Shown here piece by piece: positions 49,685 to 61,187 of a stretch of 64,000 nucleotides of DNA (position 1 is its first letter; every line of letters starts with the position of its first letter). The position numbers and the translations under genes are program-made. Under the pieces are notes generated by a model, which saw only the letters and a program-made list of their open reading frames with translations, searched no databases and was not told the origin of the DNA. Source of the DNA: Sphingomonas bacterium (lineage in GTDB: Bacteria; Pseudomonadota; Alphaproteobacteria; Sphingomonadales; Sphingomonadaceae); the NCBI RefSeq assembly GCF_028293085.1, contig NZ_JAQGLC010000186.1, forward strand, positions 1 through 64,000. The letters run 5' to 3'.

Positions 49685-51394
49685 TCAATGCTCCACCGCA
49701 CCCTCGGCGCCGATCCCCGTCTCCGATCGCACCCGCTGCTCCAGATACAGCCCCCGGTCGACCGCCGCGCGCGGCGACCGGTCGAGCACCGAGACCAGCC
49801 AGATCGTGAAGAAAGCGAGCGGCACCGAGAAGATCGCCGGCGACGAATAAGGGAAGATCGCGTGCTCATGATGCAGGATCGCCACCCAGATCGCCGGCGA
49901 CAGGATCGTCAGCACCAGCGCCGTCAGCAGCCCGAGCGATCCGCCCACGACAACGCCCCGCGTCGTGCACCCCCTCCACAGCAACGACAGCAGCAGCACC
50001 GGGAAATTGCCCGACGCCGCCAGCGCAAAGGCGAGGCTGACCATGAAGGCGACATTGATCTTCTCGAACAGCACGCCGAGCAGGATCGCCACCACCGCCA
50101 GCACCAGCACCGTGCGTCGCGACACGCGCAGCTCGGCTGCCGAATCCGCGGCACCTTTGCGGAACACCGTCGCGTAGAGATCGTGGCTCACCGCCGATGC
50201 GCCCGACAGGGTCAGCCCCGCCACCACCGCCAGGATCGTCGCGAACGCCACCGCCGAGACGAAACCGAGGAAGATATTCCCCCCGATCGCCTGCGCCAGA
50301 TGGATCGCCGCCATGTTGCTGCCGCCGCGCAAGCCGCCGGTCGCGTCGAGATAGCCCGGATCGGTCGCCACCAGCACGATCGCGCCGAAGCCGATGATGA
50401 AGGTCAGCAGATAGAAATAGCCGATCCACCCCGTCGCCCACAGCACCGAGCTGCGCGCCGCTTTGGCGTTGGGGACGGTGAAGAAGCGCATCAGGATGTG
50501 CGGCAGCCCGGCGGTGCCGAACATCAGGGCCATGCCGAACGAGATCGCCGAGATCGGATCCTTGATGAAATTGCCCGGCCCCATGATCGATCGCCCGCGC
50601 TCCGCCGCCTCGGCCGGCGACAGGCCGGTCGCCGCGGCAAGATCGGTCTTCACCGACACCGCTTTCGCGAACAGCGCCTCGGGCGAGAAGCCGAACTGGG
50701 CCAGCACCATGAACGCCATGAAGCTCGCGCTGCCGAGCAGCAGCACCGCCTTGATGATCTGCACCCAAGTCGTCGCGGTCATCCCGCCGAACAACACATA
50801 GAGCATCATCAGCACGCCCACGATCACGACGGCATATTCGTAGCGCAGCCCGAACAGCAATTTGATCAGCTGCCCCGCGCCGACCATCTGCGCGATCAGA
50901 TAGAACAGCACGACGACGAGCGTGCTGATCGCCGCGAAGCTCCGCACCGGCGTCTGGGCGAAGCGGAACGAGGCGACATCGGCAAAGGTGAAGCGGCCGA
51001 GATTGCGCAGCCGCTCCGCCATCAGGAACAGGATGATCGGCCATCCGACCAGGAAGCCGATCGAATAGATAAGCCCGTCATAGCCGTCGGCGAAGATCTG
51101 CGCCGAGATGCCGAGGAACGACGCCGCCGACATGTAATCGCCCGCGATGGCGAGCCCGTTCTGGAACCCGGTGATCCCGCCGCCGGCGGTGTAGAAATCG
51201 GACGCCGTCCGCGTCCGCCGCGCCGCCCAGCGGGTGATGCCGAGCGTCAGCAGCGCGAACCCCGCGAACATCGCGATCGCGTTCCAGTTGGTCGGCTGCT
51301 TCACCGTCTCGCCGGCGACGCCATCGGCCAGCGCCGGGGTCGCGATCAGCAGCGCGGCGGAGAGAAGCGCAATGCTCCGGGCGATGCGGCTCAT
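49685..51394 (-). CDS. sodium:solute symporter, ActP-like (cation acetate symporter)
   Basis: [81 protein letters not shown]. Confidence 0.93.
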   Translation of the reverse strand: MSRIARSIALLSAALLIATPALADGVAGETVKQPTNWNAIAMFAGFALLTLGITRWAARRTRTASDFYTAGGGITGFQNGLAIAGDYMSAASFLGISAQIFADGYDGLIYSIGFLVGWPIILFLMAERLRNLGRFTFADVASFRFAQTPVRSFAAISTLVVVLFYLIAQMVGAGQLIKLLFGLRYEYAVVIVGVLMMLYVLFGGMTATTWVQIIKAVLLLGSASFMAFMVLAQFGFSPEALFAKAVSVKTDLAAATGLSPAEAAERGRSIMGPGNFIKDPISAISFGMALMFGTAGLPHILMRFFTVPNAKAARSSVLWATGWIGYFYLLTFIIGFGAIVLVATDPGYLDATGGLRGGSNMAAIHLAQAIGGNIFLGFVSAVAFATILAVVAGLTLSGASAVSHDLYATVFRKGAADSAAELRVSRRTVLVLAVVAILLGVLFEKINVAFMVSLAFALAASGNFPVLLLSLLWRGCTTRGVVVGGSLGLLTALVLTILSPAIWVAILHHEHAIFPYSSPAIFSVPLAFFTIWLVSVLDRSPRAAVDRGLYLEQRVRSETGIGAEGAVEH

Positions 51395-51738
51395 GCGCCC
51401 CGGTCCTCGGCCCGGTCCTCGGCCCGATCCCCGGCCCCATCTTCAGCCAGCGCCTGCACCAGCGCGTCGTAATCGCGGTTGGCGCGGCGGACATACAGCC
51501 CGGTCAGGCCGATCGCGAGCAGGATCACCCCGAGCCCGACCGGAATGCCGATCGACATCACGCCCGCCCCGATCGGCCGGGCCAGCGCGCTCTTGTCGAA
51601 CGCGATCAGCAGGATGAACCCGAAATAGGCCGCGAGCATCACTGCCGTCAGCGTCCAGGTGAATCGCCCGCGGCTCCCGACCAGCGCCAGGTAGCGCGGA
51701 TCGGTGGCGATACGCGCCAGGCGATCGGAATCGGCCAT
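51391..51738 (-). CDS. DUF485 family inner membrane protein (YjcH-like)
   Basis: [49 protein letters not shown]; overlaps the symporter start. Confidence 0.92.
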   Translation of the reverse strand: MADSDRLARIATDPRYLALVGSRGRFTWTLTAVMLAAYFGFILLIAFDKSALARPIGAGVMSIGIPVGLGVILLAIGLTGLYVRRANRDYDALVQALAEDGAGDRAEDRAEDRGA

Positions 51739-51767
51739 TTCAGTCTCCCCCTGCCGCTCTTCCAGGC

Positions 51768-51779
51768 GGTAGCGCTACC
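51768..51779. promoter_or_regulatory. palindromic operator-like GGTAGCGCTACC
   Basis: Perfect 12-bp palindrome 30 bp upstream of the DUF485-symporter operon and in the divergent region with the MBL gene. Confidence 0.5.
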
Positions 51780-51897
51780 ATGCCGGATCGGCGACCCGAT
51801 GCAAGGGGGGATGGCATGGCATGACCCCCTCCCGGGAGGGATCGTCTCGTTCCGGCGGCCGCGGCATGATCATTTGGCGCAAGCGCAAGGAGGCATG

Positions 51898-52704
51898 ATG
51901 AGCAACATGTTCGCGACTGTTCCCGGCCAGCTTCGCGCGCTCCTGCTCGCCGCGACGCTGGCCTTCGCCACCGCCGCCGCGCCACTGCCGCGCGTCGAGC
52001 TGTGGCGGCTGGACTGCGGCACCTTCGTCACCAAGGGTCTCGTCAACAGCTGCTATCTGATCCGCCACGGCGACCGGCTGATGCTCTGGGATACCGGCTT
52101 CGGCGGCGAGCTGGTCGGCCAGCCGCCCGCAGCGGAAACGCGCTCGGTGCTGGTGCGCAAAAGCCTGGTGTCGCAGCTCGCCGAGCTCGGCCTGAAGCCC
52201 GAGCAGGTCGAGATCGTCGCGCTCAGCCACCTGCACTGGGATCATATCGGCCAGGCGGCGAGCTTCCCCAAGGCGCGGCTCCTGATCGGCCGCGAGGATT
52301 GGGAAGCGCTCACGGCGACGCTGCCCGACAGTCATCTCGAACCGTTCCGGCTGGCCCCCTGGATCAACGGCGCCGCGCCGAAGGATCCGGTCACCGGCGA
52401 CAGGGACATTTTCGGCGACGGCTCGGTCGTGATGATCGCCACGCCGGGCCACACCGCGGGCCATCATGCGCTGCTCGTGCGGCTCCGGCACACCGGCGCG
52501 GTGCTGCTCACCGGCGATCTCTATTACTCGGCCGCGCAAGCGGCGCAAAAACTGATCCCCAAAGGCAATGCCGATGCCGGCGAGACCATGGCGAGCTTCC
52601 GCCGCTTCGATGCCCTTGCGACAGCGCAAAAGGCCGTGGTGATCATCCAGCACGAACCGGGCGACGTCGCGAAGCTGCCTTTATTCCCCAAGGGGGCGGA
52701 ATAG
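51898..52704 (+). CDS. MBL-fold metallo-hydrolase (AHL lactonase-like), exported
   Basis: LWDTGFGGEL; LSHLHWDHIGQA metal motif; TPGHTAGHHALLV; LTGDLYYS. Confidence 0.9.
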   Translation: MSNMFATVPGQLRALLLAATLAFATAAAPLPRVELWRLDCGTFVTKGLVNSCYLIRHGDRLMLWDTGFGGELVGQPPAAETRSVLVRKSLVSQLAELGLKPEQVEIVALSHLHWDHIGQAASFPKARLLIGREDWEALTATLPDSHLEPFRLAPWINGAAPKDPVTGDRDIFGDGSVVMIATPGHTAGHHALLVRLRHTGAVLLTGDLYYSAAQAAQKLIPKGNADAGETMASFRRFDALATAQKAVVIIQHEPGDVAKLPLFPKGAE

Positions 52705-52714
52705 GGACCCGCGC

Positions 52715-53695
<981 letters not shown>

Positions 53696-53895
53696 TGCGT
53701 CAATCCCGGTCGCGTGCCCCCGTCGCGATGCTTGTCCCTCGTCGTCTGTTGCTAGGTGGAACTCCTTAAGGGAATGTATCGCCCGTGCCTCCGTTCATCG
53801 ATTTTGGCACGCGCCGCGCCACTTTTTTGCGGTCGGGCCCTAAGCATTTCGTAATCTGTTGGATCGACGGTCGGTTGCCTGCCCTGGCAACGGAT

Positions 53896-54360
53896 ATGGT
53901 GATGGCCCTGATCGCGCGCATATACCGCGCCGACCCCGACGAACGGCGCCGCGCGCCGCGCTATCCGGTCGAGGCCGATGCGACGTTGCGCGCGCCGGAC
54001 GGTCGGCCGCTCGACGTGCTGATCTACGAATTGTCGATGACGGGTTTCCGGATGGAGACGCCGGAGCGGCTCGATCCGGATGCGACCTTCTCGATCGGCA
54101 TCGCCGGCATCCGGGTCGACGCCACCGTGGCGAGCCGGCGCGGCCCGACCGGCTATGGTTGCGAGTTCGTCGCGCCGATCACCTTCTATCAGCTCACCGA
54201 GGCGCTGGAGGCGGCGCCGAGCGTCATGGCGTTCGGCACGCGCGAACCGCGTGCGCCGCCCGGTGCGCTGATCGCGGGAATCCGGCCGCGCCGGCTGCTG
54301 TTCGCGGCGATCGCCACGGGTGCCTTCATCCTGTGCGTCGTGTCGCTCTGGCCGTTCTGA
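53896..54360 (+). CDS. PilZ domain protein with C-terminal TM helix
   Basis: RRRAPRYPVEADATLRAPDGRPLDVLIYELSMTGFRMET; C-terminal LLFAAIATGAFILCVVSLWPF. Start uncertain (ORF opens at 53785). Confidence 0.8.
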   Translation: MVMALIARIYRADPDERRRAPRYPVEADATLRAPDGRPLDVLIYELSMTGFRMETPERLDPDATFSIGIAGIRVDATVASRRGPTGYGCEFVAPITFYQLTEALEAAPSVMAFGTREPRAPPGALIAGIRPRRLLFAAIATGAFILCVVSLWPF

Positions 54361-54430
54361 ACGGGTCCGGGCCGTCCCGATCTTGCCGCGTCACGTCATT
54401 CGGTTGCCGGCCGAATCCTGCTCCCGGCCT

Positions 54431-55975
54431 TCAGGCCAGCGGCACCGAAAAACGGAAATGCGCGCCACCGCTCCCGCTTTCCTCCAGCCAGATCGCGCCG
54501 TCATGCGCGTCGATGATGGTCCGGCAGATCGACAGGCCGATCCCCATGCCGTCCGGCTTGGTCGAATCGGCCCATTCGAACAGTGAGCCGGCGATGTCGG
54601 GCGCGACGCCCGCCCCGTTATCCCGGACCGAGACGATCGCCCGATCCTCCTTCACGAGGGTCGAGATCGTGACGCGGCCATCGCCCCGGCCGGCCGCCGC
54701 CTCGCAGCCATTGCGTATCAGGTTCATGATCACCTGCTGGATCTGGATGCGATCGGCATCGATCATCGTGCTGTCGCGGCTCAGGTCCGCGATCAATACG
54801 CGCTCGCACGCGCCGACGCGCATCAGCGCCACCGTTTCGCGCACGGCGTCCCTGAGGTCGAACAGCTCGCGGGCAGGCTTTGCCCGTTTCGTCATGTCCT
54901 TCAGCCGGCGGATGATCTCGCATGCCCGCCTGGCGCTGTCGCTGACGTCGCTCAGAATCCCCGCGACCGGCTCGGTGCCGGCGCCATCGGCCTCGATCAG
55001 ATGGCGGCCGACCGCCACATGGTTGGAGATCGCGGTCAGCGGCTGGGTCAGCTCGTGCGCCAGGGTCGCGGCCATCGTGCCCATCGCACTCACCCGGGCG
55101 AGGTGGATCACCTCGGCCTGCAGCGTCCGCACCTGGTCGGCCGCCTGTTTCTGCGCGGATACGTCATGCCCCTCGCAGAAGATTCCGGTTATCACGCCGT
55201 CCGGGGCCCGGATCGCCTGATAGATGAAGTCGATGAAGCGCAGCTCCCCGTCCTGGCCGGTCTCGCGTTGCAGCTCGACCGGGACGCACTCGCCGGTGAA
55301 AGGCTGTCCCGACCGATAGACCCTGTCGAGCACAGCGATGAAGCCTTGCGCCACCAGTTCGGGCATCGCCTCGGCGACGGACTCGCCCAGGATGCCGCGA
55401 TTGCCGACCAGTTGCTGATACGCATCATTGGCGAAACTGAAGCGATGCTCCGGGCCCTCCGTCGTCGCGATGAAATCGGGCGTATGCTGATAGAGCGCGT
55501 GCAGCGCATCCCGCTCCCGGCGGACTCGCTCGATATGACCGCTGAGGTCGACGAACGACGCGCAGTGCTGGACGATTTTTCCCTGCCGGTCCCGGACCGG
55601 GTTGATCCGGACGGCGACCAGGAAGGGCCGCCCGTCGCGACGCCGGCACTCGACCTCGATCGTCTCGGTCGCTTCCTCCTCGAACTGCGCCTCGATCCGC
55701 GCGAGCGCGTCGGGATCGGCGACCCGCGCCATCAGGAAGCCGAACGACTGCCCGACCACCTCGTCCTGCGCGAAGCCGGTCAGTGCCAGAAAGCTGTCAT
55801 TGGCGAAGATGATCGGGTTGCCCGGCTCGGTCGCGTTGGTGAAGGTCATCGCCATCCGCGTCATCTCGGCGGCCACGACGAAGGGCCCCAGCGCGCGTCG
55901 GAACCTGTCGACTTCCCGCTCCGCGCGTTCCTGTCCGGCGTCGTCATGCAGACTGGAACGCTTTGACTCGATCAT
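54431..55975 (-). CDS. PAS-domain sensor histidine kinase
   Basis: Two PAS-like regions (PIIFANDSFLALTGFAQDEVVGQ); MGTMAATLAHELTQPLTAISNHVAVGRHLIE; GMGIGLSICRTIIDAHDGAIW. Confidence 0.93.
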   Translation of the reverse strand: MIESKRSSLHDDAGQERAEREVDRFRRALGPFVVAAEMTRMAMTFTNATEPGNPIIFANDSFLALTGFAQDEVVGQSFGFLMARVADPDALARIEAQFEEEATETIEVECRRRDGRPFLVAVRINPVRDRQGKIVQHCASFVDLSGHIERVRRERDALHALYQHTPDFIATTEGPEHRFSFANDAYQQLVGNRGILGESVAEAMPELVAQGFIAVLDRVYRSGQPFTGECVPVELQRETGQDGELRFIDFIYQAIRAPDGVITGIFCEGHDVSAQKQAADQVRTLQAEVIHLARVSAMGTMAATLAHELTQPLTAISNHVAVGRHLIEADGAGTEPVAGILSDVSDSARRACEIIRRLKDMTKRAKPARELFDLRDAVRETVALMRVGACERVLIADLSRDSTMIDADRIQIQQVIMNLIRNGCEAAAGRGDGRVTISTLVKEDRAIVSVRDNGAGVAPDIAGSLFEWADSTKPDGMGIGLSICRTIIDAHDGAIWLEESGSGGAHFRFSVPLA

Positions 55976-56347
55976 GACGTGATCCAGGTTCGACGCAGAT
56001 GAGCAACACGGCCTGCGAGCGAACCATCAGGCCAGAACAGGAAGGTCGCGCTTCTTCTGATTCAAAGTCAAGCGAGGCCGATTTCCGAATTTTCGAGCAG
56101 CTTATATATTTCAGCTGTCTACCGAAAATCCTTCGGATTGCTCTCACATGAGGGATAATATTGTATTAATATTTCTACAATCCACGGCTCTTCGGATTAT
56201 TTTTGGCAACAATACTTCGAGGATGCAGATGGAGCGCGTGCAAGAATTCCGATGAATTGATCTGGATCAACATGATAAAAATGGCGCGGATCCTCCATTT
56301 TTCCGGTGCGCCGGGCATCTTTATCGGCAGACGCGCATTCTGTTGGG

Positions 56348-56587
56348 ATGCGCTTCCATCTCAACCTGCACAATGCGCACGTCGATACTAAGGACGAGGA
56401 GGGGATCGAGCTGTTCGACCTGAGCGACGCGCGCGCCCAGGCGATCGCCGGCATCCGCGATTTCCTCGCCGGCGAGGTGCGGCGGGCGGGCAAGCTCGAT
56501 CTGCACGGTCATATCGATATCATGGACGATTGCGGCAGCCTGCTGGAAACCGTGCAGTTCCACGAGGCGGTCAATATCCTGCGGTAA
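56348..56587 (+). CDS. DUF6894-like small protein
   Basis: MRFHLNLHNAHVDTKDEEGIELFDLSDARAQAIAGIRDFLAGEVRRAGKLDLHGHIDIMD. Confidence 0.8.
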   Translation: MRFHLNLHNAHVDTKDEEGIELFDLSDARAQAIAGIRDFLAGEVRRAGKLDLHGHIDIMDDCGSLLETVQFHEAVNILR

Positions 56588-56600
56588 GCGGCCTATGCCG

Positions 56601-57164
56601 TCAGCCCTGGGAAACCTGCTCCCGCGCCGCTTTCCGAAACAGCCCGGCCGACAGGAGCCACATCGCCACGAAGAAGCCGCTCAGCACGAAAAGGGGAGCC
56701 AGTTCGCCGGTCACCGCAATCAGGGCGACCACGACGACCAGCGCCTGGGCGAGCGCGGTCGCGACCAGTGCGCGGGCCATTCCCTGCGGCTGGAAGCGCG
56801 CGACGAGGGCGCCGATCAGCCCGACGCCGAGCACGCCGCCGAACATCAGGTTGGCGGGGTCGTTCTCGCTGCCGATGATGCCGACGGCCAGGTTCACCCA
56901 GACGAGCAGGAAGGCCGCCGCGATCGCAACGCCAGCCGCGGCGCGGTATGCCGTGCTGCCCGTCATCCGCGCGGCCAGCTCATAGCTGCCGCACGCGGCC
57001 AGCAGCATCGCGCCGAACACCGCGAAATCCGACCCGGTCCAGGTCACCTCGGCGGTGAACTGCATTGCGATCAACGGCAGCAGCAGGAAGAGCGCCGCCA
57101 TGCCCCACACCGCGACCCGCCACCGGGCCCCGCGTTCGCCACCGTTTTGCATGATCGCTGCCAT
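56601..57164 (-). CDS. hypothetical multi-pass membrane protein
   Basis: Six hydrophobic segments; start at ATG 57164. Confidence 0.75.
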   Translation of the reverse strand: MAAIMQNGGERGARWRVAVWGMAALFLLLPLIAMQFTAEVTWTGSDFAVFGAMLLAACGSYELAARMTGSTAYRAAAGVAIAAAFLLVWVNLAVGIIGSENDPANLMFGGVLGVGLIGALVARFQPQGMARALVATALAQALVVVVALIAVTGELAPLFVLSGFFVAMWLLSAGLFRKAAREQVSQG

Positions 57165-57244
57165 TGCCTTGCTCCCTGCATGAGTCAGGCCATCATCCTT
57201 AGCCTGGCGACATGCGCGCGGTGTGGGCACCATGTGAGGATTTG

Positions 57245-57592
57245 ATGGAGAATGGTAGTTGGCCGGTGATTGGGCCTGCTGCCTGTGTCGGCAATGGGTG
57301 TGGAAAGCACACATCAAACGGGGTAACCGGATACAAGGAGTCCCCGATATTGGAGTCCCCGATATTGCATCCTTCCAATTTCATCGAGGGCGATCGTCCG
57401 AGCGACAGCGAAGTTGAAGCCGCTGCACGCGAATTACATGGTTGGGGGGCGCTTCATGGTTGGTGGCCCGAAGGCGTGACGACCTATGACGCAATAGACT
57501 CTATCGGCAAGGATGAGTTCGACGCAATTGTCGAGCGCGTTCTCATGTCTGCCGCCGCCGCAAGGCGCGGAGTTTCGCCGAAAACTGCCTAG
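57245..57592 (+). CDS. hypothetical protein with internal tandem repeat
   Basis: GAGGA ribosome-binding-like motif before ATG 57245; in-frame ESPILESPIL from an exact 15-bp duplication. Confidence 0.55.
   Translation: MENGSWPVIGPAACVGNGCGKHTSNGVTGYKESPILESPILHPSNFIEGDRPSDSEVEAAARELHGWGALHGWWPEGVTTYDAIDSIGKDEFDAIVERVLMSAAAARRGVSPKTA
57338..57367 (+). repeat. 15-bp perfect tandem repeat (GAGTCCCCGATATTG)x2
   Basis: Read directly from sequence. Confidence 0.95.
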
Positions 57593-57603
57593 AAACTGCC
57601 TAG
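57582..57603 (+). repeat. 11-bp perfect tandem repeat (AAACTGCCTAG)x2 containing the stop codon
   Basis: Read directly from sequence. Confidence 0.95.
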
Positions 57604-58201
57604 AGTTGAGTCCAATATGCCGAAGGCGGTCCATTACGGCCCGCTGATTCAATCCCCGCCCACCCCGGCATAGCATGCCTCTCCGGTGTCCCATGCCGGA
57701 TGAATCGGGGGTGCCGAGCCATGACAGCAGAGAAACCGGAGCCTCAAACAGGCGGGAGAAGAGCGCCAGTCGCGGCGATCGATTCTCGAAAATGCGCAAG
57801 AACATATCAAATGGCGCGCCGGCATGATTTCGCCGGTCCGTTCTTCGCTCGCCGCGCATCCGGCCGGCGAATAGCCAGGCGCCCGCAAAAGCTGGAAGTA
57901 ACCCGACAAAAATTCCGGGTCGACGTGGCCTGGCAAAAATCCGTCATTACTGTCGGGTTTCCCACCCCTTCCAACACCATTACTTGGCGCCCGCCAGAGC
58001 GCTCCCGCACCCCGAATCCAGGAGATACAACCGAACCCGAAACCAATCCCGCCCGGGCAAAACCGCTTTCCCCAAATAATCGCGGCACTTACCGGAACTG
58101 TCACCATTTTCGCTGCAATTTCAGTCGATTGACGGCGATTCACTGGCCGTGGAATAGCACCTCATCCGCAGCATTCACCTGCCCACGGAGAGGGAAACAT
58201 C

Positions 58202-60292
58202 ATGCATCTCACCCATGAAAGCGGCGCCTTGTCGGCCCGCGCCAGCAGCTTCGTCGAAACCGATATCCGCACCGTGCGCTGGATCGCGCAGGCGGCGATC
58301 AACGTCGAGCTGTTCACCATCCCGCTCTACATGACCACGCTCTATTCGATCGAGGGCTTCCACCCGATCACCGGCAAGAACAATGATTTCTACAAGGGCC
58401 GCCAATGGCCCGGCGCCAAGGCCAGCGCCTTTCCGGATGTGGATCCGTCGCAGCCGGGCTGGGGCAACAAGCGCGCCTTCAACATCATCTTCTCGGTCTT
58501 CATCCAGGAGATGCTGCATCTCCAGATGGCCGCCAATATCGCCACCGCGATCGGCTGCACCCCCAGCTTCACCGATACCGCGCTGCAGAACCCGGACAAT
58601 GGCTGGACCTGCTACGGCCCGACGCTCACCACCATCCCCGACATCGTCGATCTGCGCGACACCTCGACCTATACCGATGTGAAGGTCAATGTCGGCCCGC
58701 TCGACGAGGATATTATCCAGCTCTTCCTCGCGATCGAGCAGCCGCAGGACGATGCCGAGCGCGACATCGTGCGCAACAAGGAGAAATATTTCCCCAAGGT
58801 CCCGTTCGACGGCGGCAATCCCGATTACGATCCCGCCACCGCGGGCATCATGTTCGGCTCGATCGGCTATATGTACCAATGCTACCGCGATTATCTGCAG
58901 ATCCGCTATGACGACGGCACGTGCCTGTGGGATCATGTCTTCGATCAGAACGGGCAGCAGAATGATCTGTTCAACAGCTTCAGCTTCCCCGGCCATCCGA
59001 TGCGCGAATATATGGGCGTCGAGACGACCGTCGCGCTGACCGACAAGCATATCGCTTTCAAGCAGGCGCTCAACATGATGAACGCCATCACCGATCAGGG
59101 CGAGGGCGCGACGCTCAAGGCCCGCCTCAAGCTCGCCAACGAGGCCGGGCTGCTTCAGGCGGTCGAGGTCCGCTATCGCTCCGACAAGGACGCGCTCGAA
59201 TCGGATTATCCGAGCTATTCGGATACCGGCGCGCAGGTCCCCTCGGGCGATGCCGCCGCACGCTACGACAATGACGGCGAGGACCATTTCGAGCGCTTCA
59301 AGGAAGTGCGCCAGCTGATGGTCGATGGCGGCATCGTCACCTGGGACAAAGCGGGCAAGGCCGGCAACTGGACCGCGGCCGATCTCACCACGGCGGCCTA
59401 TGATCCGAACGACAACCCATACGGCCTGCCCACGCCCGACCAGATCGCGACCGCGCTCAACAATCTCTATGCCGAGCCGGTCCGCGCGCAGAGCCACACT
59501 ACCCTGAGCCAGGCCGTGGTCGGCTCGATCAAGGGCGTGACGACGGTGCTCGACCAGTACTGGAACCCGGGCAGCAGCGCGGTGTCCTTCCCGTTCCCGT
59601 CCATGTCGGGCTCGGGCGACCGCATGGCGACGGCCTGGGCGGCGATGGCGATGACGCCGGATCTCAGCCAGGGGCTCCCCGCGCCCAACACGCACATCGT
59701 CAACCACACCTGCCAGGGGCTGGATCTCTATGCGGAGGGCGGCCCGGGCACCAACAGCTGCGCGCTGACCACGGTCTACCACACCTGCCGCGGCTCGAAT
59801 CTGTGCAAGGGCATGGGCGGCTGCGGGTTCGTCCAGCCGAGCGGGGGCGGCGGCAATTGCAGCTCCAGCGTCCGCACCACGCCCGCCGAGCCGACCCCGG
59901 GCAAGCCCCAGGGCGGCGGCTGCTCCGCGGTCGGCGTGCGGGCCAAGGGCGGCCTGTGCGGCACCCCGACGCCCACGCCCGGCGGCACCACCTATACCGC
60001 GCCCAGCGACAATCGTTGCGGCGGTTTCGGCGGCTGCGCGGTGCCGATCTCGGCCTGCCAGATCTACCCGGTCAGCGGGACGATGGAGGTGCTGCAGCTC
60101 TCCGCCGCCCATGGCTGCGGCAAATATCCACCCACCCCGATCGATCCGCCGCTGCCGTTCAAGAAGGGCGACCGGGTCGAGGATATCGCCTTCCAGGCCT
60201 TCACCCAGGTCGCGAAGCATATCGGCATGAAGCCGCCCGCCACGCCGCCCCCGCCGAACGACATCCGCCTCGCCTTCCCGCCCTCGACCTGA
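58202..60292 (+). CDS. ferritin-like domain protein (VioB/iminophenyl-pyruvate dimer synthase-like) with Cys-rich C-terminal tail; candidate MNIO substrate
   Basis: [53 protein letters not shown]; tail with 12 Cys between codons 504 and 639 including CKGMGGC and CGGFGGC. Confidence 0.85.
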   Translation: MHLTHESGALSARASSFVETDIRTVRWIAQAAINVELFTIPLYMTTLYSIEGFHPITGKNNDFYKGRQWPGAKASAFPDVDPSQPGWGNKRAFNIIFSVFIQEMLHLQMAANIATAIGCTPSFTDTALQNPDNGWTCYGPTLTTIPDIVDLRDTSTYTDVKVNVGPLDEDIIQLFLAIEQPQDDAERDIVRNKEKYFPKVPFDGGNPDYDPATAGIMFGSIGYMYQCYRDYLQIRYDDGTCLWDHVFDQNGQQNDLFNSFSFPGHPMREYMGVETTVALTDKHIAFKQALNMMNAITDQGEGATLKARLKLANEAGLLQAVEVRYRSDKDALESDYPSYSDTGAQVPSGDAAARYDNDGEDHFERFKEVRQLMVDGGIVTWDKAGKAGNWTAADLTTAAYDPNDNPYGLPTPDQIATALNNLYAEPVRAQSHTTLSQAVVGSIKGVTTVLDQYWNPGSSAVSFPFPSMSGSGDRMATAWAAMAMTPDLSQGLPAPNTHIVNHTCQGLDLYAEGGPGTNSCALTTVYHTCRGSNLCKGMGGCGFVQPSGGGGNCSSSVRTTPAEPTPGKPQGGGCSAVGVRAKGGLCGTPTPTPGGTTYTAPSDNRCGGFGGCAVPISACQIYPVSGTMEVLQLSAAHGCGKYPPTPIDPPLPFKKGDRVEDIAFQAFTQVAKHIGMKPPATPPPPNDIRLAFPPST

Positions 60293-60299
60293 GGAACAT

Positions 60300-61187
60300 A
60301 TGAGCTACCGGTCCATCCCGTCCCCCATCCCCCCAAGGATCGGCCTCCCCGATCCGGGGGACGGGGTGGGCCTGCGCGAGGAACATTATCCGCATTTGAT
60401 GCGCACCCCGCCCGCCGCCTGGGGCGTGGACTGGTTCGAGGTCATTTCGGAAAATTACCTCGATAATGAGGGATATGGCATGCGCGTGCTCGAGCATGTC
60501 GCCGCGCACCGCCCGATCGTGATGCACGGCGTGTCGCTCTCGATCGGCAGCACGGCGCCACTCGACATGGGCTACCTGGCGAAGCTCAAGGCGCTCGCCG
60601 CGCGCGTCTCGCCTTTGTGGATCTCGGACCATCTCTGCTGGACCGGCATAGGCGGCCTCAACAGCCACGATCTCCTGCCCATGCCGCTCACCGAGGAAAG
60701 CCTCGCCCACACCGCGACCCGCGTCCGCGCGGTGCAGGATTATCTCGGCCGCCCGATCGTGCTGGAGAATCCCAGCACCTATCTCGCCTTCCAGTCGAGC
60801 CGCATGCCCGAATGGGAATTCATCGCCCGCCTCGCCGAGGACACGGGCTGCGGCCTGCTGCTCGACGTCAACAATGTCCATGTCAGCGCGGTGAACCAGG
60901 GTTTCGATCCGCTAGTCTATATCGACGCCATCCCCGCGAACCATGTCGTCCAGATCCACCTCGCCGGCCCGAGCGATCACGGCACGCACCTGATCGACAC
61001 GCATGATCATCCTGTCCCCGACGAAGTCTGGCCGCTCTACGCGCGGGCGTGGGAGCGTTGCGGCCCCGTCGCGACCCTGCTCGAATGGGACGCGAGCATC
61101 CCGCCCTTCGACGAATTGCTAGCCGAACTCGCCAAGGCGAAGACGGTGCGCGAGGCGCTGAACGCCGATGCGAAGGTCGCCGCCTGA
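60300..61187 (+). CDS. DUF692 family multinuclear non-heme iron oxidase (MNIO; MbnB/BufB-like)
   Basis: [94 protein letters not shown]. Confidence 0.95.
   Translation: MSYRSIPSPIPPRIGLPDPGDGVGLREEHYPHLMRTPPAAWGVDWFEVISENYLDNEGYGMRVLEHVAAHRPIVMHGVSLSIGSTAPLDMGYLAKLKALAARVSPLWISDHLCWTGIGGLNSHDLLPMPLTEESLAHTATRVRAVQDYLGRPIVLENPSTYLAFQSSRMPEWEFIARLAEDTGCGLLLDVNNVHVSAVNQGFDPLVYIDAIPANHVVQIHLAGPSDHGTHLIDTHDHPVPDEVWPLYARAWERCGPVATLLEWDASIPPFDELLAELAKAKTVREALNADAKVAA

Noticed and set aside
49343-51472. 709-aa His/Arg-rich plus-strand ORF that could be mistaken for a metal-binding protein
   Set aside because: Antisense to the ActP-like symporter; the His/Arg richness is an artefact of reading hydrophobic codons in reverse.
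57700-58218. 172-aa plus-strand ORF before the MNIO cluster
   Set aside because: No RBS-like signal or family motif that I can support, and it overlaps the start of the ferritin-like gene. Left uncalled.
58175-60220. 681-aa minus-strand ORF opposite the ferritin-like gene
   Set aside because: Shadow ORF; the plus-strand gene has recognizable helical-bundle motifs and operon context.
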